This document shows positions 1 through 8,148 of a DNA stretch of 64,000 bases, one piece after another. Both the position numbers and the translations under genes were made by a program. The DNA comes from an uncultured Clostridia bacterium (GTDB lineage Bacteria; Bacillota; Clostridia; Christensenellales; UBA1242): assembly GCA_944383405.1 (NCBI GenBank), contig CALWPL010000001.1, positions 124,001-188,000 of the forward strand, in the 5' to 3' direction. The first letter of the stretch is position 1, and each line of letters opens with the position of its first letter. The notes under the pieces were generated by a model. The model was given only the letters and a program-made list of their open reading frames with translations. It ran no database searches and was not told the origin of the DNA.

Positions 1-2
1 GT

Positions 3-926
3 ATGTTCGTTCAATGTTCAAAGTTTGTTAAAGAACATAGAGGAAAAGTTGATGATATTTCAATCTATGGTCAGGAAAGCAATCCTGGGACTTGGAAAAT
101 GGCAAAAATGAACCTTGCCATTCGCGGGCTTTCGGGGGACCTAGGAGATAGAAATGGTGATTCTTTCACTGACGATTTACATAAATCGCTCCGTGCCGAT
201 TTTATCCTTGCTAATCCACCATATAACATTAAAGATTATTGGAAGCCATCTCTTGAAGGTGATCCAAGATGGGTGTTTGGAAAGCCTGATACAAAAAATG
301 CAAACTATGCTTGGCTAGAAATTATGTATGCTAAACTTGCACCAAAGGGTAAGGCGGCAATTCTTATGCCAAATGGTGCCACAACAAGCAATACTGAAGA
401 TGATAGAAAAGTTAGAAAAGCTATGCTTGAAGCTGGTAAAGTTGATGCTATAGTCGATCTGCCTGATAAGTTGTTTTCGAACACAGGAATAAGTGTTCAA
501 TGTTGGGTGCTAGATAGAGCGAAAACTGATACTGATGTTCTGTTTATCAACGCAACAAAACTAGGACGTATGAAAACCCGAAAAATTAGAGTTTTTAAAG
601 GTTCTGAAGATGATGATAACTTCGATCCTAAGACAGAACAAAATGAAATAGAGTCAATTGCAAGCACTTATCATAAATATAAAAACAATGATGGTTATGA
701 AGACAAATTAGGTTTCTGTAAAAAAGCGACATTGAATGAAATAAAAGAAAAGGATTATTCATTAAATCCTGGAAGATTTGTTGGTGTTGATAATTCTAAT
801 CAATTATCTGAAGAGGAATTAAATGAACAATTAAAACAAACTGCAAAGGAACTCTTTACCCTTATGGACGAAAGCAAAGAGTTGGAAGAAAAAGTAAGAG
901 AAATATTAAAGAACGAGATTAAATAG
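3..926 (+). CDS. hsdM: Type I restriction-modification methyltransferase subunit HsdM (C-terminal part)
   Basis: Adenine-N6 methyltransferase subunit of a type I restriction-modification complex. The frame is open at the left edge, so about the last 307 residues are present. Visible motifs are the GQESNP block (residues 23-28) and the catalytic NPPY motif IV (71-74). The helical C-terminal tail (about 255-307) normally packs against HsdS. The TAG stop at 924-926 is followed directly by recombination site 1 (927-937), and the next genes are hsdS pieces in reverse orientation. The full-length forward hsdS therefore lies about 980 nt further on and must be reached by read-through transcription. 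Identification is strong; only the N-terminus is missing. Confidence 0.93.
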   Translation: MFVQCSKFVKEHRGKVDDISIYGQESNPGTWKMAKMNLAIRGLSGDLGDRNGDSFTDDLHKSLRADFILANPPYNIKDYWKPSLEGDPRWVFGKPDTKNANYAWLEIMYAKLAPKGKAAILMPNGATTSNTEDDRKVRKAMLEAGKVDAIVDLPDKLFSNTGISVQCWVLDRAKTDTDVLFINATKLGRMKTRKIRVFKGSEDDDNFDPKTEQNEIESIASTYHKYKNNDGYEDKLGFCKKATLNEIKEKDYSLNPGRFVGVDNSNQLSEEELNEQLKQTAKELFTLMDESKELEEKVREILKNEIK

Positions 927-1359
927 TGTCAACTATGTGGCGTTGTTCTTCGTCACTATGAACCTTTAATTTAACATTATCTAATTGGTCTTTGTTAATA
1001 GAATCATAGATAGTTCCTGATGAAGAAGCAATAAAAGTTGATTTGTTTGCATAAAGCAAATAATACAAGTATTTAGGCAAGACATTTTTAGCTCTTATAC
1101 CAGCAACACCTCGACCTAAAGCAATTTTAGTTTGTGCAATATTTACATCGCCAACAGGTGCACGGACAGTAAATAAAATATCATCAGCATCACATTCTTT
1201 ATTCCATTCAGTTGTCCAAGTGTCAAATGATGGATACATTCTTCCAAAGGTTGTCCTACCTTGAAGGAAAGGTAAACCATTCCTATCTTGATTATAAGCA
1301 CTTGATTTAGGAGATTGTCCCATTGTAATTTGTGCAATTTCATTCAATGATTTATACAT
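919..1359 (-). CDS. hsdS: HsdS half-subunit B (silent target-recognition cassette)
   Basis: Single target-recognition half of a type I specificity subunit, 146 residues against about 400 for a whole HsdS. It starts with a typical TRD opening (SLNEIAQITMGQSP), carries a DILFTVRAPVGD block and ends in the conserved central stretch EEQRHIVDTI, where the frame stops just after recombination site 1. The ATG overlaps the previous stop (TAATG at 1357-1361) and has a GGAGG ribosome site, so it is translationally coupled to half-subunit A. It runs opposite to hsdM and overlaps its last codons. I infer a storage cassette that becomes the N-terminal half of a full HsdS when the segment to site 3 inverts. 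Confidence 0.85.
   Translation of the reverse strand: MYKSLNEIAQITMGQSPKSSAYNQDRNGLPFLQGRTTFGRMYPSFDTWTTEWNKECDADDILFTVRAPVGDVNIAQTKIALGRGVAGIRAKNVLPKYLYYLLYANKSTFIASSSGTIYDSINKDQLDNVKLKVHSDEEQRHIVDTI
927..937 (-). repeat. hsdS recombination site 1
   Basis: Core CATAGTTGACA on the minus strand, directly after the hsdM stop codon. Flanks match site 3 (a GAACAACGCCA-type stretch before the core and CTAT after it). Inverted relative to site 3. Confidence 0.85.
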
Positions 1360-1883
1360 TAAGCAACCTCCTTCGTTGTAATGTCAACTATGTGTTGCTG
1401 AATTTCAAGATTTGGAAGGTCTATTTCCAAATTTAATAAGTCATTACTTGATATGTTTGCTTGATTAGCGCTTCCTGTAGATAATTCAGCCAATTCTATT
1501 GTAATTTTGTCCTGTGATAAAAAATAATACAAGAACAAATTATTCAATAAATTACTTTTAGATTCAATTTTGCAAACTCTTTGATTTATCAATGCAGGAA
1601 AACTATATTTGTAAAATGAGCATCTTCCAACCATTGCATCCAAATTAGGTTTATTTGCAGGATTTCCTGTTAATGCAACTATAACATCATTTCTTTTAAG
1701 TATAAATTGCTCTAAAGTAGAGTTATATTGATGGAATAAAGTATCTTTAGTTATTAAAACGCCTTTATTTTTCATTTCTTTAATTTTTATTACAGGTAAT
1801 CCGTTATTATCATTATTCATTGCTTCTGACGAAAATGGATAACCATTTATTACTTTTACTAAATCCCTTAACTTGTATTTCAT
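1359..1883 (-). CDS. hsdS: HsdS half-subunit A (silent target-recognition cassette)
   Basis: A second single-TRD piece of a type I specificity subunit, 174 residues from the ATG at 1883. That start is chosen because an AGGAG ribosome site precedes it; a longer frame upstream has none. It begins MKYKLRDLVKVINGYPFSS, a usual HsdS TRD start, and ends QQHIVDI followed by a short tail after recombination site 2. The stop overlaps the start of half-subunit B. Its start codon lies only 19 bp from the divergent start of the full hsdS at 1903, and the two share a palindromic Shine-Dalgarno. Inversion between sites 2 and 3 would fuse this half in frame to the C-terminal half at 2340-2988. Confidence 0.85.
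   Translation of the reverse strand: MKYKLRDLVKVINGYPFSSEAMNNDNNGLPVIKIKEMKNKGVLITKDTLFHQYNSTLEQFILKRNDVIVALTGNPANKPNLDAMVGRCSFYKYSFPALINQRVCKIESKSNLLNNLFLYYFLSQDKITIELAELSTGSANQANISSNDLLNLEIDLPNLEIQQHIVDITTKEVA
1382..1392 (-). repeat. hsdS recombination site 2
   Basis: Core CATAGTTGACA on the minus strand near the end of half-subunit A, preceded by CAGCAACA exactly as at site 3. Inverted relative to site 3 and direct relative to site 1. Confidence 0.85.
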
Positions 1884-1902
1884 TTTTACTCCTGGAGGTT
1901 TT

Positions 1903-2988
1903 ATGTTAATTAAAAATATTTCTAATGTTATCAATAATAAAATTGATTGTAATGCACTTGATAATTCTAATTATATCAGTACAGAAAATATGCTTGAAAA
2001 TTTTGGTGGCATCAAAGAAGCTTCCAATGTTCCATCTGGTAAATGCACAGCAATTTTAAAAAAGGACATTTTGTTGTCTAATATTAGACCTTATTTTAAA
2101 AAATTATGGTATTCAAAATTCAATGGTGGATGTTCTAATGATGTCATTGCTTTGAGGGTTAACAATAAATTAGCTATATCAAAATATGTTTTTTATGCTT
2201 TAAGTTCCAATAAGTTCTTTGATGTTTATGTGGCAAATTGCAAAGGAACTAAAATGCCAAGAGGCAATAAAGATGTATTATTAAATTACGATATTCCAAC
2301 AAAATCATTATCTGAACAGCAACACATAGTTGACACTATCGGAAGTGTTGATAATTTGATTGAAAAATATGAAGAGATTATTGTTAAAGATTTGAATTTA
2401 ATTAAAACAAAATTTGATATAATGTGTACAAGCAACACAACAAAAACATTATTAAAAGATATGTGTCAAAATGCCATTTGTGGTACTACACCAAGCACTA
2501 AAAATCCTGAACTATGGAATGGTAATATCCCATTTATTACAACTCCTGATATGGTTAATAATACTTTCGTATTTAATACAGAAAGATATGTTGTGGAAAA
2601 TAACAAAATTAAAAATAGAATTATAGATTCAAATACAATTTCTGTTAGCTGTATTGGAACAATTGGTGTAATTGCAATGGCTACAGGAAAGAGTTTAACA
2701 AATCAGCAAATCAATAGTATCATTCCTTTTAAAAATCAAATATTTTATTTATATACGTTACTCAACAAGAATGTTGCAAGAATAAAATCTATGGCTACAG
2801 GTAGCGCAACTCCAAATATTAGCAAAGAAGAATTTTTAAAATTAGAATTAGACAAATGTGACGACAAATATATTTATAATTTTAATTCTTTTGCATCAAA
2901 AATATATGAAAACATTAAACAAATGGAAAATAAAATAATATTTTTAAAAAGCACAAAAGAACAATTACTAAAAAAGTACTTTGGATAA
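1903..2988 (+). CDS. hsdS: Full-length HsdS specificity subunit (currently assembled allele)
   Basis: DNA specificity subunit that directs HsdM/HsdR to a bipartite target, 361 residues from the ATG at 1903. A GGAGG site 5 nt upstream decides the start. It has two target-recognition domains: TRD1 about residues 1-140, the conserved central helix with QQHIVDTIGSVDNLIEKYE (about 140-165), and TRD2 about 180-340, ending in a helical KEQLLKKYFG tail. Recombination site 3 (2325-2335) lies inside the central helix. This is the only HsdS in the locus with both halves, so it is presumably the expressed form. No promoter fits in the 19 bp before it, which implies transcription from hsdM through the antisense cassettes. 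Confidence 0.92.
   Translation: MLIKNISNVINNKIDCNALDNSNYISTENMLENFGGIKEASNVPSGKCTAILKKDILLSNIRPYFKKLWYSKFNGGCSNDVIALRVNNKLAISKYVFYALSSNKFFDVYVANCKGTKMPRGNKDVLLNYDIPTKSLSEQQHIVDTIGSVDNLIEKYEEIIVKDLNLIKTKFDIMCTSNTTKTLLKDMCQNAICGTTPSTKNPELWNGNIPFITTPDMVNNTFVFNTERYVVENNKIKNRIIDSNTISVSCIGTIGVIAMATGKSLTNQQINSIIPFKNQIFYLYTLLNKNVARIKSMATGSATPNISKEEFLKLELDKCDDKYIYNFNSFASKIYENIKQMENKIIFLKSTKEQLLKKYFG
2325..2335 (+). repeat. hsdS recombination site 3 (in the expressed gene)
   Basis: Core CATAGTTGACA on the plus strand in the codons for the central helix. The left flank resembles sites 1 and 2. The right flank (CTATCGGAAGTGTTGAT and about 30 further bases) resembles site 4. It is the common partner for exchange of either half. 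Confidence 0.88.
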
Positions 2989-3010
2989 TTCCAGAGTACT
3001 TTTTCTTTTT
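2971..3010. terminator. Bidirectional terminator between hsdS and the recombinase
   Basis: Hairpin with arms AAAAAGTACTTTGGA and TTCCAGAGTACTTTTT and a 3-nt loop, followed by T-rich sequence on both strands. It overlaps the hsdS stop and serves the two converging genes. Confidence 0.75.
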
Positions 3011-3815
3011 ACCAAGTAATTACTTTGTCTACAATTTCTTGTTGTTCTTCACTGGTTCTTCGTAAATATATTCTTGTTGTCTCAATAGATTCATGTCCCA
3101 TAAGATCTGCTAGTAAAGCCAAATCGTTATATTTTTCAAGAAAATTTTTCGCAAATCTATGTCTAAATGAGTGAGGGTATATAAACTTTGGATTCATTTT
3201 ATATTTAATTGCTAATTCTTTTAATTGATGAGCAACACCACGAGTTGTAAGCCGTGTTCCTTGTCTGTTACAGAAAATATATCCTGTTTCCTGTTGTTTA
3301 CTTTCTAACCACTTTAAAGCTTCAGTTTGCAATCTTTTGGCTATGTAAATTCTTCTTATTTTGCCCCCTTTAGTATATAAATCTATGTATCCGAGTTTTA
3401 CATGTTCAGCTTTAAATTGAACCAATTCAGATACTCTTGCGCCTGTGGCAGCGAGGAATCGAACAACAAAATACCAATCATAGTTTTTGTCTTTTCTTAA
3501 TTGACTTTTGAAGAATGTGTAATCAGCATTACTAATTACATTTTCAAGATAAGTTTTCTGTTGTATTTTTACAAATTTCAATTTATCCTTATCTTTTTTT
3601 ATAAATTCAAGATACTTATTTATTCCTTGTAATCTTAAATTTACAGTTTTGGCTTTGTATTTTTCAATTAAGAATCCCTTATAAGCCAACAAGTTTTTCT
3701 TTGTTATTTCTTCGTATTGAGTGAAGAAATGCTGTACCGTAAACACATAAGAATTGATTGTGTTTTCCGATAGGTTTTGTCGCAGTAAAAACTGCTTAAA
3801 ATCTGATATCATCAT
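3009..3815 (-). CDS. Tyrosine recombinase of the hsdS inversion system
   Basis: XerC/XerD-type site-specific recombinase, 268 residues. An N-terminal core-binding SAM-like domain (about 1-90) is followed by a catalytic domain with all expected residues: Arg127 in TGARVSE, a lysine in TKGGK (149-152), His215/Arg218 in HSFRH, His241 in GHES and the nucleophile Tyr250. AGGAGG lies 8 nt before the ATG at 3815. The gene sits between the forward hsdS and the silent C-terminal cassette, inside the segment bounded by sites 3 and 4, so it inverts itself when these recombine. Tyrosine recombinases inside hsd loci are known to drive hsdS shuffling; the role here is inferred from position and the repeats. 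Confidence 0.92.
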   Translation of the reverse strand: MMISDFKQFLLRQNLSENTINSYVFTVQHFFTQYEEITKKNLLAYKGFLIEKYKAKTVNLRLQGINKYLEFIKKDKDKLKFVKIQQKTYLENVISNADYTFFKSQLRKDKNYDWYFVVRFLAATGARVSELVQFKAEHVKLGYIDLYTKGGKIRRIYIAKRLQTEALKWLESKQQETGYIFCNRQGTRLTTRGVAHQLKELAIKYKMNPKFIYPHSFRHRFAKNFLEKYNDLALLADLMGHESIETTRIYLRRTSEEQQEIVDKVITW

Positions 3816-3886
3816 TATTTATACCTCCTTATGAATGATATAAATAATTTTAACAACAATGATATCAAAACGACTTTATAAACAAA

Positions 3887-3917
3887 AAAAATACTTCAGT
3901 TTAACCAAAGTATTTTT
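3887..3917 (-). terminator. Terminator of the silent hsdS cassette
   Basis: Arms AAAAAATACTT and AAGTATTTTT around an 11-nt loop containing the cassette stop codon. Confidence 0.55.
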
Positions 3918-4546
3918 GAAGTAATTTTTGTTTTTGCTCTTTAGCTTTTTGTTGTTTTAATTTTATGTTAAGCATTATATCAAACAAGTCATCATATTGC
4001 TTAAATTGTTTAATATCTAAAGCAGAATAAGGAACTTTCATTTGATAAAAGTCTTGTAATGATAAATTTGGTTGTGCGCTACCTTTACCCAAACTAAATA
4101 TAGCTTTTTCGTTTACTTTTAAAAATACATATGTAAAGGCTTTACTTTCGCCAACGACTTTTAATATTCGTTGATTTTGATAACAGTTTTTCTCGCTGAC
4201 AATACCACATCTTCCTAAATAAGCTCCAGTCATTGTAAGTAAAATGTCTCCATATTTTAAAGCATATTTTTCACAGTCTAAACTGTCTTTTAAATATGTT
4301 ATATCCTGTAAATTAAATCCTGTTGCATCAATATTTTTAATTGTAACCAACTTCTTATTAGATGTTTCAACATAATCAGCACTTTTAAATGTTCCACCAT
4401 TAAAACATTTGAAAATATCTACAACTTTTAATCCTTCTTGAGATTGTAATTGAGTATATTTTAGTATTAAAAACTCTTGGATTTTTAAGTATAAATCTTC
4501 GTATTTTTCAATCAAATCATCAACACTTCCGATAGTGTCAACTATG
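3901..4546 (-). pseudogene. hsdS: Silent HsdS C-terminal half cassette (TRD2')
   Basis: Promoterless and startless C-terminal half of an HsdS. Homology to the forward gene begins exactly at recombination site 4 (4536-4546), with IVDTIGSVDDLIEKYED matching the central helix of the 1903-2988 gene almost residue for residue, then continues into a different TRD2 and the same type of tail (KQKLLQKYFG). The frame stays open upstream to an ATG at 4599, but those residues have no HsdS character and lack a ribosome site. I read it as a storage cassette: inversion between sites 3 and 4 would replace the present TRD2 by this one. A hairpin with a T-run on the minus strand closes it. Confidence 0.85.
4536..4546 (-). 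repeat. hsdS recombination site 4
   Basis: Core CATAGTTGACA on the minus strand at the open end of the silent C-terminal cassette. Identity to site 3 continues for about 45 bp into the cassette with few differences. Inverted relative to site 3. Confidence 0.87.
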
Positions 4547-4592
4547 AAAATGTTAAAAACTAGTATTTTATTATAAAAAATATATAGAAAAC

Positions 4593-4622
4593 AACACATA
4601 ATACAAAATTATGTGTTATAAT
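4593..4622 (+). promoter_or_regulatory. hsdR promoter overlapped by a perfect inverted repeat
   Basis: A TATAAT -10 box at 4617-4622 lies 35 bp before the hsdR ATG. A perfect 10-bp inverted repeat (AACACATAAT, 5-nt spacer, ATTATGTGTT; 4593-4617) covers the -35 and runs into the -10. This looks like an operator, though a weak hairpin is also possible. No good -35 match is visible. Confidence 0.5.
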
Positions 4623-4656
4623 ATATCCTGTAAAAGTATAAAACAAAGGTGTCTAT

Positions 4657-7600
4657 ATGAAGTACGAAAGTTTAGTTGAAGAAAGTATTATTACTTTATT
4701 ACAAAATTTAGGTTACGAATTTATTGAAGAAAGCTATTCATGGATTCAAGATAGAACTCTTGATAAGTTTATTAACGAGGAATTGTTGTATGAATCTATT
4801 TCTCGTATCAATAAAATTTCTGACGAAAAAATAATTACACAAGCCATCAATACTATTAAGAGAATTGATAATCCTTCTTTATTTGAAAGAAACTTCAAAT
4901 TTCATAAGTATTTGATTGATGGAATTACTATCGAATCTAAAGATTATAAAGTAAACCCATTATTAAAATTATTAGATTTTGAAAACCCTGAAAATAATAT
5001 TTTTCAAGTTTGCCACCAGGTAAAATTTAATGAGGGTAGAAACACAAGAATACCAGATGTTATTATTTACATAAATGGTTTACCATTAGTTGTAATGGAA
5101 TTAAAGTCATTTGATGAAAATGCTACAGATGCAACACTTGAAAAGGCCTATGAACAATTAGGAGGGAATAGCAGAAACTCTGGCTACAGATATGATATTC
5201 CTACTTTATTTAACTACAATGCCTTTTTAGTTATTAGTGATGGTGTTACTACAAAAGTTGGGGCTCTTACATCAAAGTTTGACCGCTTTAATGAATGGAA
5301 AAGCATCAATGGTGAAAAAGGATATGATGACACTTGCGTTAACAAATTAGATATAAACATTGAAGGATTGTTTAACAAAGCAAGAATATTAGATGTTATC
5401 AAAAATAATTTATTCTTTATTCAAGATAAGAACGACCAACCAATCAAAATTATGGCTCAATACCACCAATATTTTGGTGTGAATAAAGCTTTGGCTGGTG
5501 TTTTAGGTGCAGTAAAACCAAACGGGAATGGTAAAGCAGGTTTGGTGTGGCATACTCAAGGAAGTGGAAAATCTTTTTCAATGGTTATGCTTGCACATAA
5601 ATTATTACAACATAGGTCATTAAACGTTCCTACAGTTGTTGTTTTAACTGATAGAATTGACCTTGATGACCAACTATACAAAACGTTTTTCAGTGCACGA
5701 AATTATTTAAAGTGCGAGCCAATAATTGCAACAAGTCGTGCAGATTTGGTTAAAAAATTAAGCAAAATTCAGCAAGGAGGCATTATATTTTCTACTATTG
5801 GAAAGTTTGATAAAGACAATCTACCATCAAACTTAAGAAGCAACATTATAGTGATGACAGATGAAGCTCATAGAAGTCACTATGGATTATATGAAACTGT
5901 GCATTATGTAAAAGACAAAGAAACTCAAGAAATGGAAGCGGTTTTCAAATATGGTGTTGAAAAATATATTCGTGAAGCTTTGCCTAGTGCTACATTTATT
6001 GGCTTTACAGGAACTCCAGTAAATACAAAGGACAAACAAACAACAGATATTTTTGGCGATATCATAGATACTTACGATATGACACAATCCATTATTGATG
6101 GTTCTACTGTAAAACTTTTCTATGAGTCAAGATTGGCAAAAGTTTGGACAGATGATGAAGTATTAAAACAAATTGACACTTATTATAACGATCTTGAAAA
6201 GAATAACCAAGCGGGCAGAGAAGCAATTGAAAAATCTAAAGCAGAAATGTCAAAACTAAAAGTAATTTTAGAAGATGATGACTTAATTGATTTGCTTGCA
6301 AGAGATATACTCGCTCATTATGAAGAAAGAAAAAATTTCTTAAATGGCAAAGCAATGATTGTTTGTCAGACAAGAGTTGCTGCTGCGAAGTTATACAATA
6401 GAATTTGTGAATTAAAACCTTCTTATAAATCAAAAATAATTTTAGTTGCAACAGAATCTAATAAAGATACAGAAGAACAAAGAGAATTATTTAAAGATAG
6501 CAAGTTTAGGAAAGAATTAGGCGAAGAATTTAAGAAAGATAGTTCTAAATATAAAATTGCTATTGTTGTTGATATGTGGCTAACAGGTTTTGATGTCCCA
6601 GATCTTGATGTTATGTATTTTATCAAGAGATTAAAACAGCATAATTTGATGCAAGCAATAGCAAGAGTAAACAGAGTTTATCCAGGAAAACCATATGGAT
6701 TAATTGTAGATTATATCGGACTTGGCAAGGCGCTAGATGAAGCATTAACTGCGTACACTGATAGAGATAGACAAGAAAATTGTCAAGATGTAAAAAAAGA
6801 AATCTACAATTTATTAAAAGAAAAAATAAGCATTTTAAATGAATGGTTTTATAAAGTTGATAAATCTGGTTTTAATGCTAAAGACTCTTTAATTAGATTC
6901 AAGTCAATACAACAAGGTGCTCAATTTATTTTAGAAAATAAAAAACGAGAAGATTCATTTATGCAAGATTTATCTATATCAATTAAGCAGGCGTTTGTTG
7001 TATGTGGTGGTATTCTAACCGAAGATGAAAAAAACGATGTTCTTTACTATCTTGCTATTAGAAGTTATTTGTTAAAATTAAGAGCAAGAACAAGTGCTGT
7101 TTCTATTGCAGAAATGAATGAATATGTCAAAAATTTACTTGCTGATGCTATTAAAGGTGATGAAGTCAAAGTTTTAACCAAACAACAAGATGACTCAATA
7201 AATGTTATAGAACTTTTAAGTAAAGAAAAAATAGAGGAATTAAGGAAGAAAAATCCACCTTTAGTATTTGTTCAAATTATCAAAAAATTACTTGAAAGAG
7301 CTATTGCTGAAAATAGAAAAAATAATTATTTTAAATCTCAAGAGTATAGTAAAAAATTAAGAAGAATATTAGAACAATATAATGATAGAGATGAAAGATT
7401 TGTTGCTGAAACAACTATCGTTCAATTGGTTGATTTTGCTGGCGAACTTGTCAGTGATGAAAAAGAGGCAAATAAATTAGGAATTAGTGGTCGTGAAAGA
7501 GCATTCTATGATGCACTTGTTCGTGATAAATCTGCTCAAGAATTATTAAGTGATGAAACATTAAAACTTATTGCTCATGAGTTAAAAGATATTGTTGAAA

Positions 7601-7764
7601 CCTATGCAACAACTACCGATTGGAGTATAAAACAGGCAACAAGGGCTCAAATGAGAATAAAAATCAAAGAGTGTTTAAGAAAATATGGTTATCCGCCAGA
7701 ATATCGCGAAGAAGCGACATCCGATGTTATTAAACAGGCTGAATATATGATGAATGAAGATTAA
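4657..7764 (+). CDS. hsdR: Type I restriction endonuclease subunit HsdR
   Basis: Motor/nuclease subunit of the type I system, 1035 residues, normal for the family. The N-terminal PD-(D/E)XK nuclease shows PDV at about 134 and MELKS at about 147-151. The helicase core has Walker A TQGSGKS (about 300-306), the DEAH box (about 402-405) and FTGTP (about 450). The second RecA lobe has DMWLTGFDVPDLD and QAIARVNRVYPGKPYG. The C-terminal helical part contacts HsdM/HsdS. It has its own promoter (4593-4622), so unlike hsdS it would be expressed in every inversion state. The ribosome site before the ATG is weak. Confidence 0.96.
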   Translation: MKYESLVEESIITLLQNLGYEFIEESYSWIQDRTLDKFINEELLYESISRINKISDEKIITQAINTIKRIDNPSLFERNFKFHKYLIDGITIESKDYKVNPLLKLLDFENPENNIFQVCHQVKFNEGRNTRIPDVIIYINGLPLVVMELKSFDENATDATLEKAYEQLGGNSRNSGYRYDIPTLFNYNAFLVISDGVTTKVGALTSKFDRFNEWKSINGEKGYDDTCVNKLDINIEGLFNKARILDVIKNNLFFIQDKNDQPIKIMAQYHQYFGVNKALAGVLGAVKPNGNGKAGLVWHTQGSGKSFSMVMLAHKLLQHRSLNVPTVVVLTDRIDLDDQLYKTFFSARNYLKCEPIIATSRADLVKKLSKIQQGGIIFSTIGKFDKDNLPSNLRSNIIVMTDEAHRSHYGLYETVHYVKDKETQEMEAVFKYGVEKYIREALPSATFIGFTGTPVNTKDKQTTDIFGDIIDTYDMTQSIIDGSTVKLFYESRLAKVWTDDEVLKQIDTYYNDLEKNNQAGREAIEKSKAEMSKLKVILEDDDLIDLLARDILAHYEERKNFLNGKAMIVCQTRVAAAKLYNRICELKPSYKSKIILVATESNKDTEEQRELFKDSKFRKELGEEFKKDSSKYKIAIVVDMWLTGFDVPDLDVMYFIKRLKQHNLMQAIARVNRVYPGKPYGLIVDYIGLGKALDEALTAYTDRDRQENCQDVKKEIYNLLKEKISILNEWFYKVDKSGFNAKDSLIRFKSIQQGAQFILENKKREDSFMQDLSISIKQAFVVCGGILTEDEKNDVLYYLAIRSYLLKLRARTSAVSIAEMNEYVKNLLADAIKGDEVKVLTKQQDDSINVIELLSKEKIEELRKKNPPLVFVQIIKKLLERAIAENRKNNYFKSQEYSKKLRRILEQYNDRDERFVAETTIVQLVDFAGELVSDEKEANKLGISGRERAFYDALVRDKSAQELLSDETLKLIAHELKDIVETYATTTDWSIKQATRAQMRIKIKECLRKYGYPPEYREEATSDVIKQAEYMMNED

Positions 7765-7765
7765 T

Positions 7766-8005
7766 TTACATTAATGATTTCACAGCTTCAATAACAAACC
7801 CAACAACTTGCTCAATTTCAATGGAGTGGAGTTCGCCTATTGCTAGGTCAAGATTGAAGTATTCGCGCCATTTGTTTTTTGAAAAATCTTTGGTGAATTT
7901 CTTTTCAAGTTCCACAATTTTTGTCGGTTGAAGTTCATATTCAGCTGACATTTTTTGTTCGTAATATTTTTCTTTAATAAATTCTATAAGAGTTTCATTT
8001 TTCAT
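7766..8005 (-). CDS. Small hypothetical protein
   Basis: A 79-residue acidic helical protein beginning MKNETLIEFIKEKYYEQK. I use the ATG at 8005 because GGAGGG precedes it by 5 nt; a longer in-frame start at 8056 has no ribosome site. It converges on hsdR with only one base between the stops and diverges from the DUF262 gene. I recognise no family. It could be a small regulator or accessory of either restriction system, but nothing in the sequence shows that. Confidence 0.6.
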   Translation of the reverse strand: MKNETLIEFIKEKYYEQKMSAEYELQPTKIVELEKKFTKDFSKNKWREYFNLDLAIGELHSIEIEQVVGFVIEAVKSLM

Positions 8006-8148
8006 AAGCCCTCCAATGATTGTGTGTGTTTTAACTCTTATAAAAATGTTTTGCAAAGGTTTTCAAAAAATGTTAATATTTATTTTGTAATTTTATACAA
8101 AAACAAAAAAAATATATGTTATACTTATTATATTAACAGGAGAAAAAG

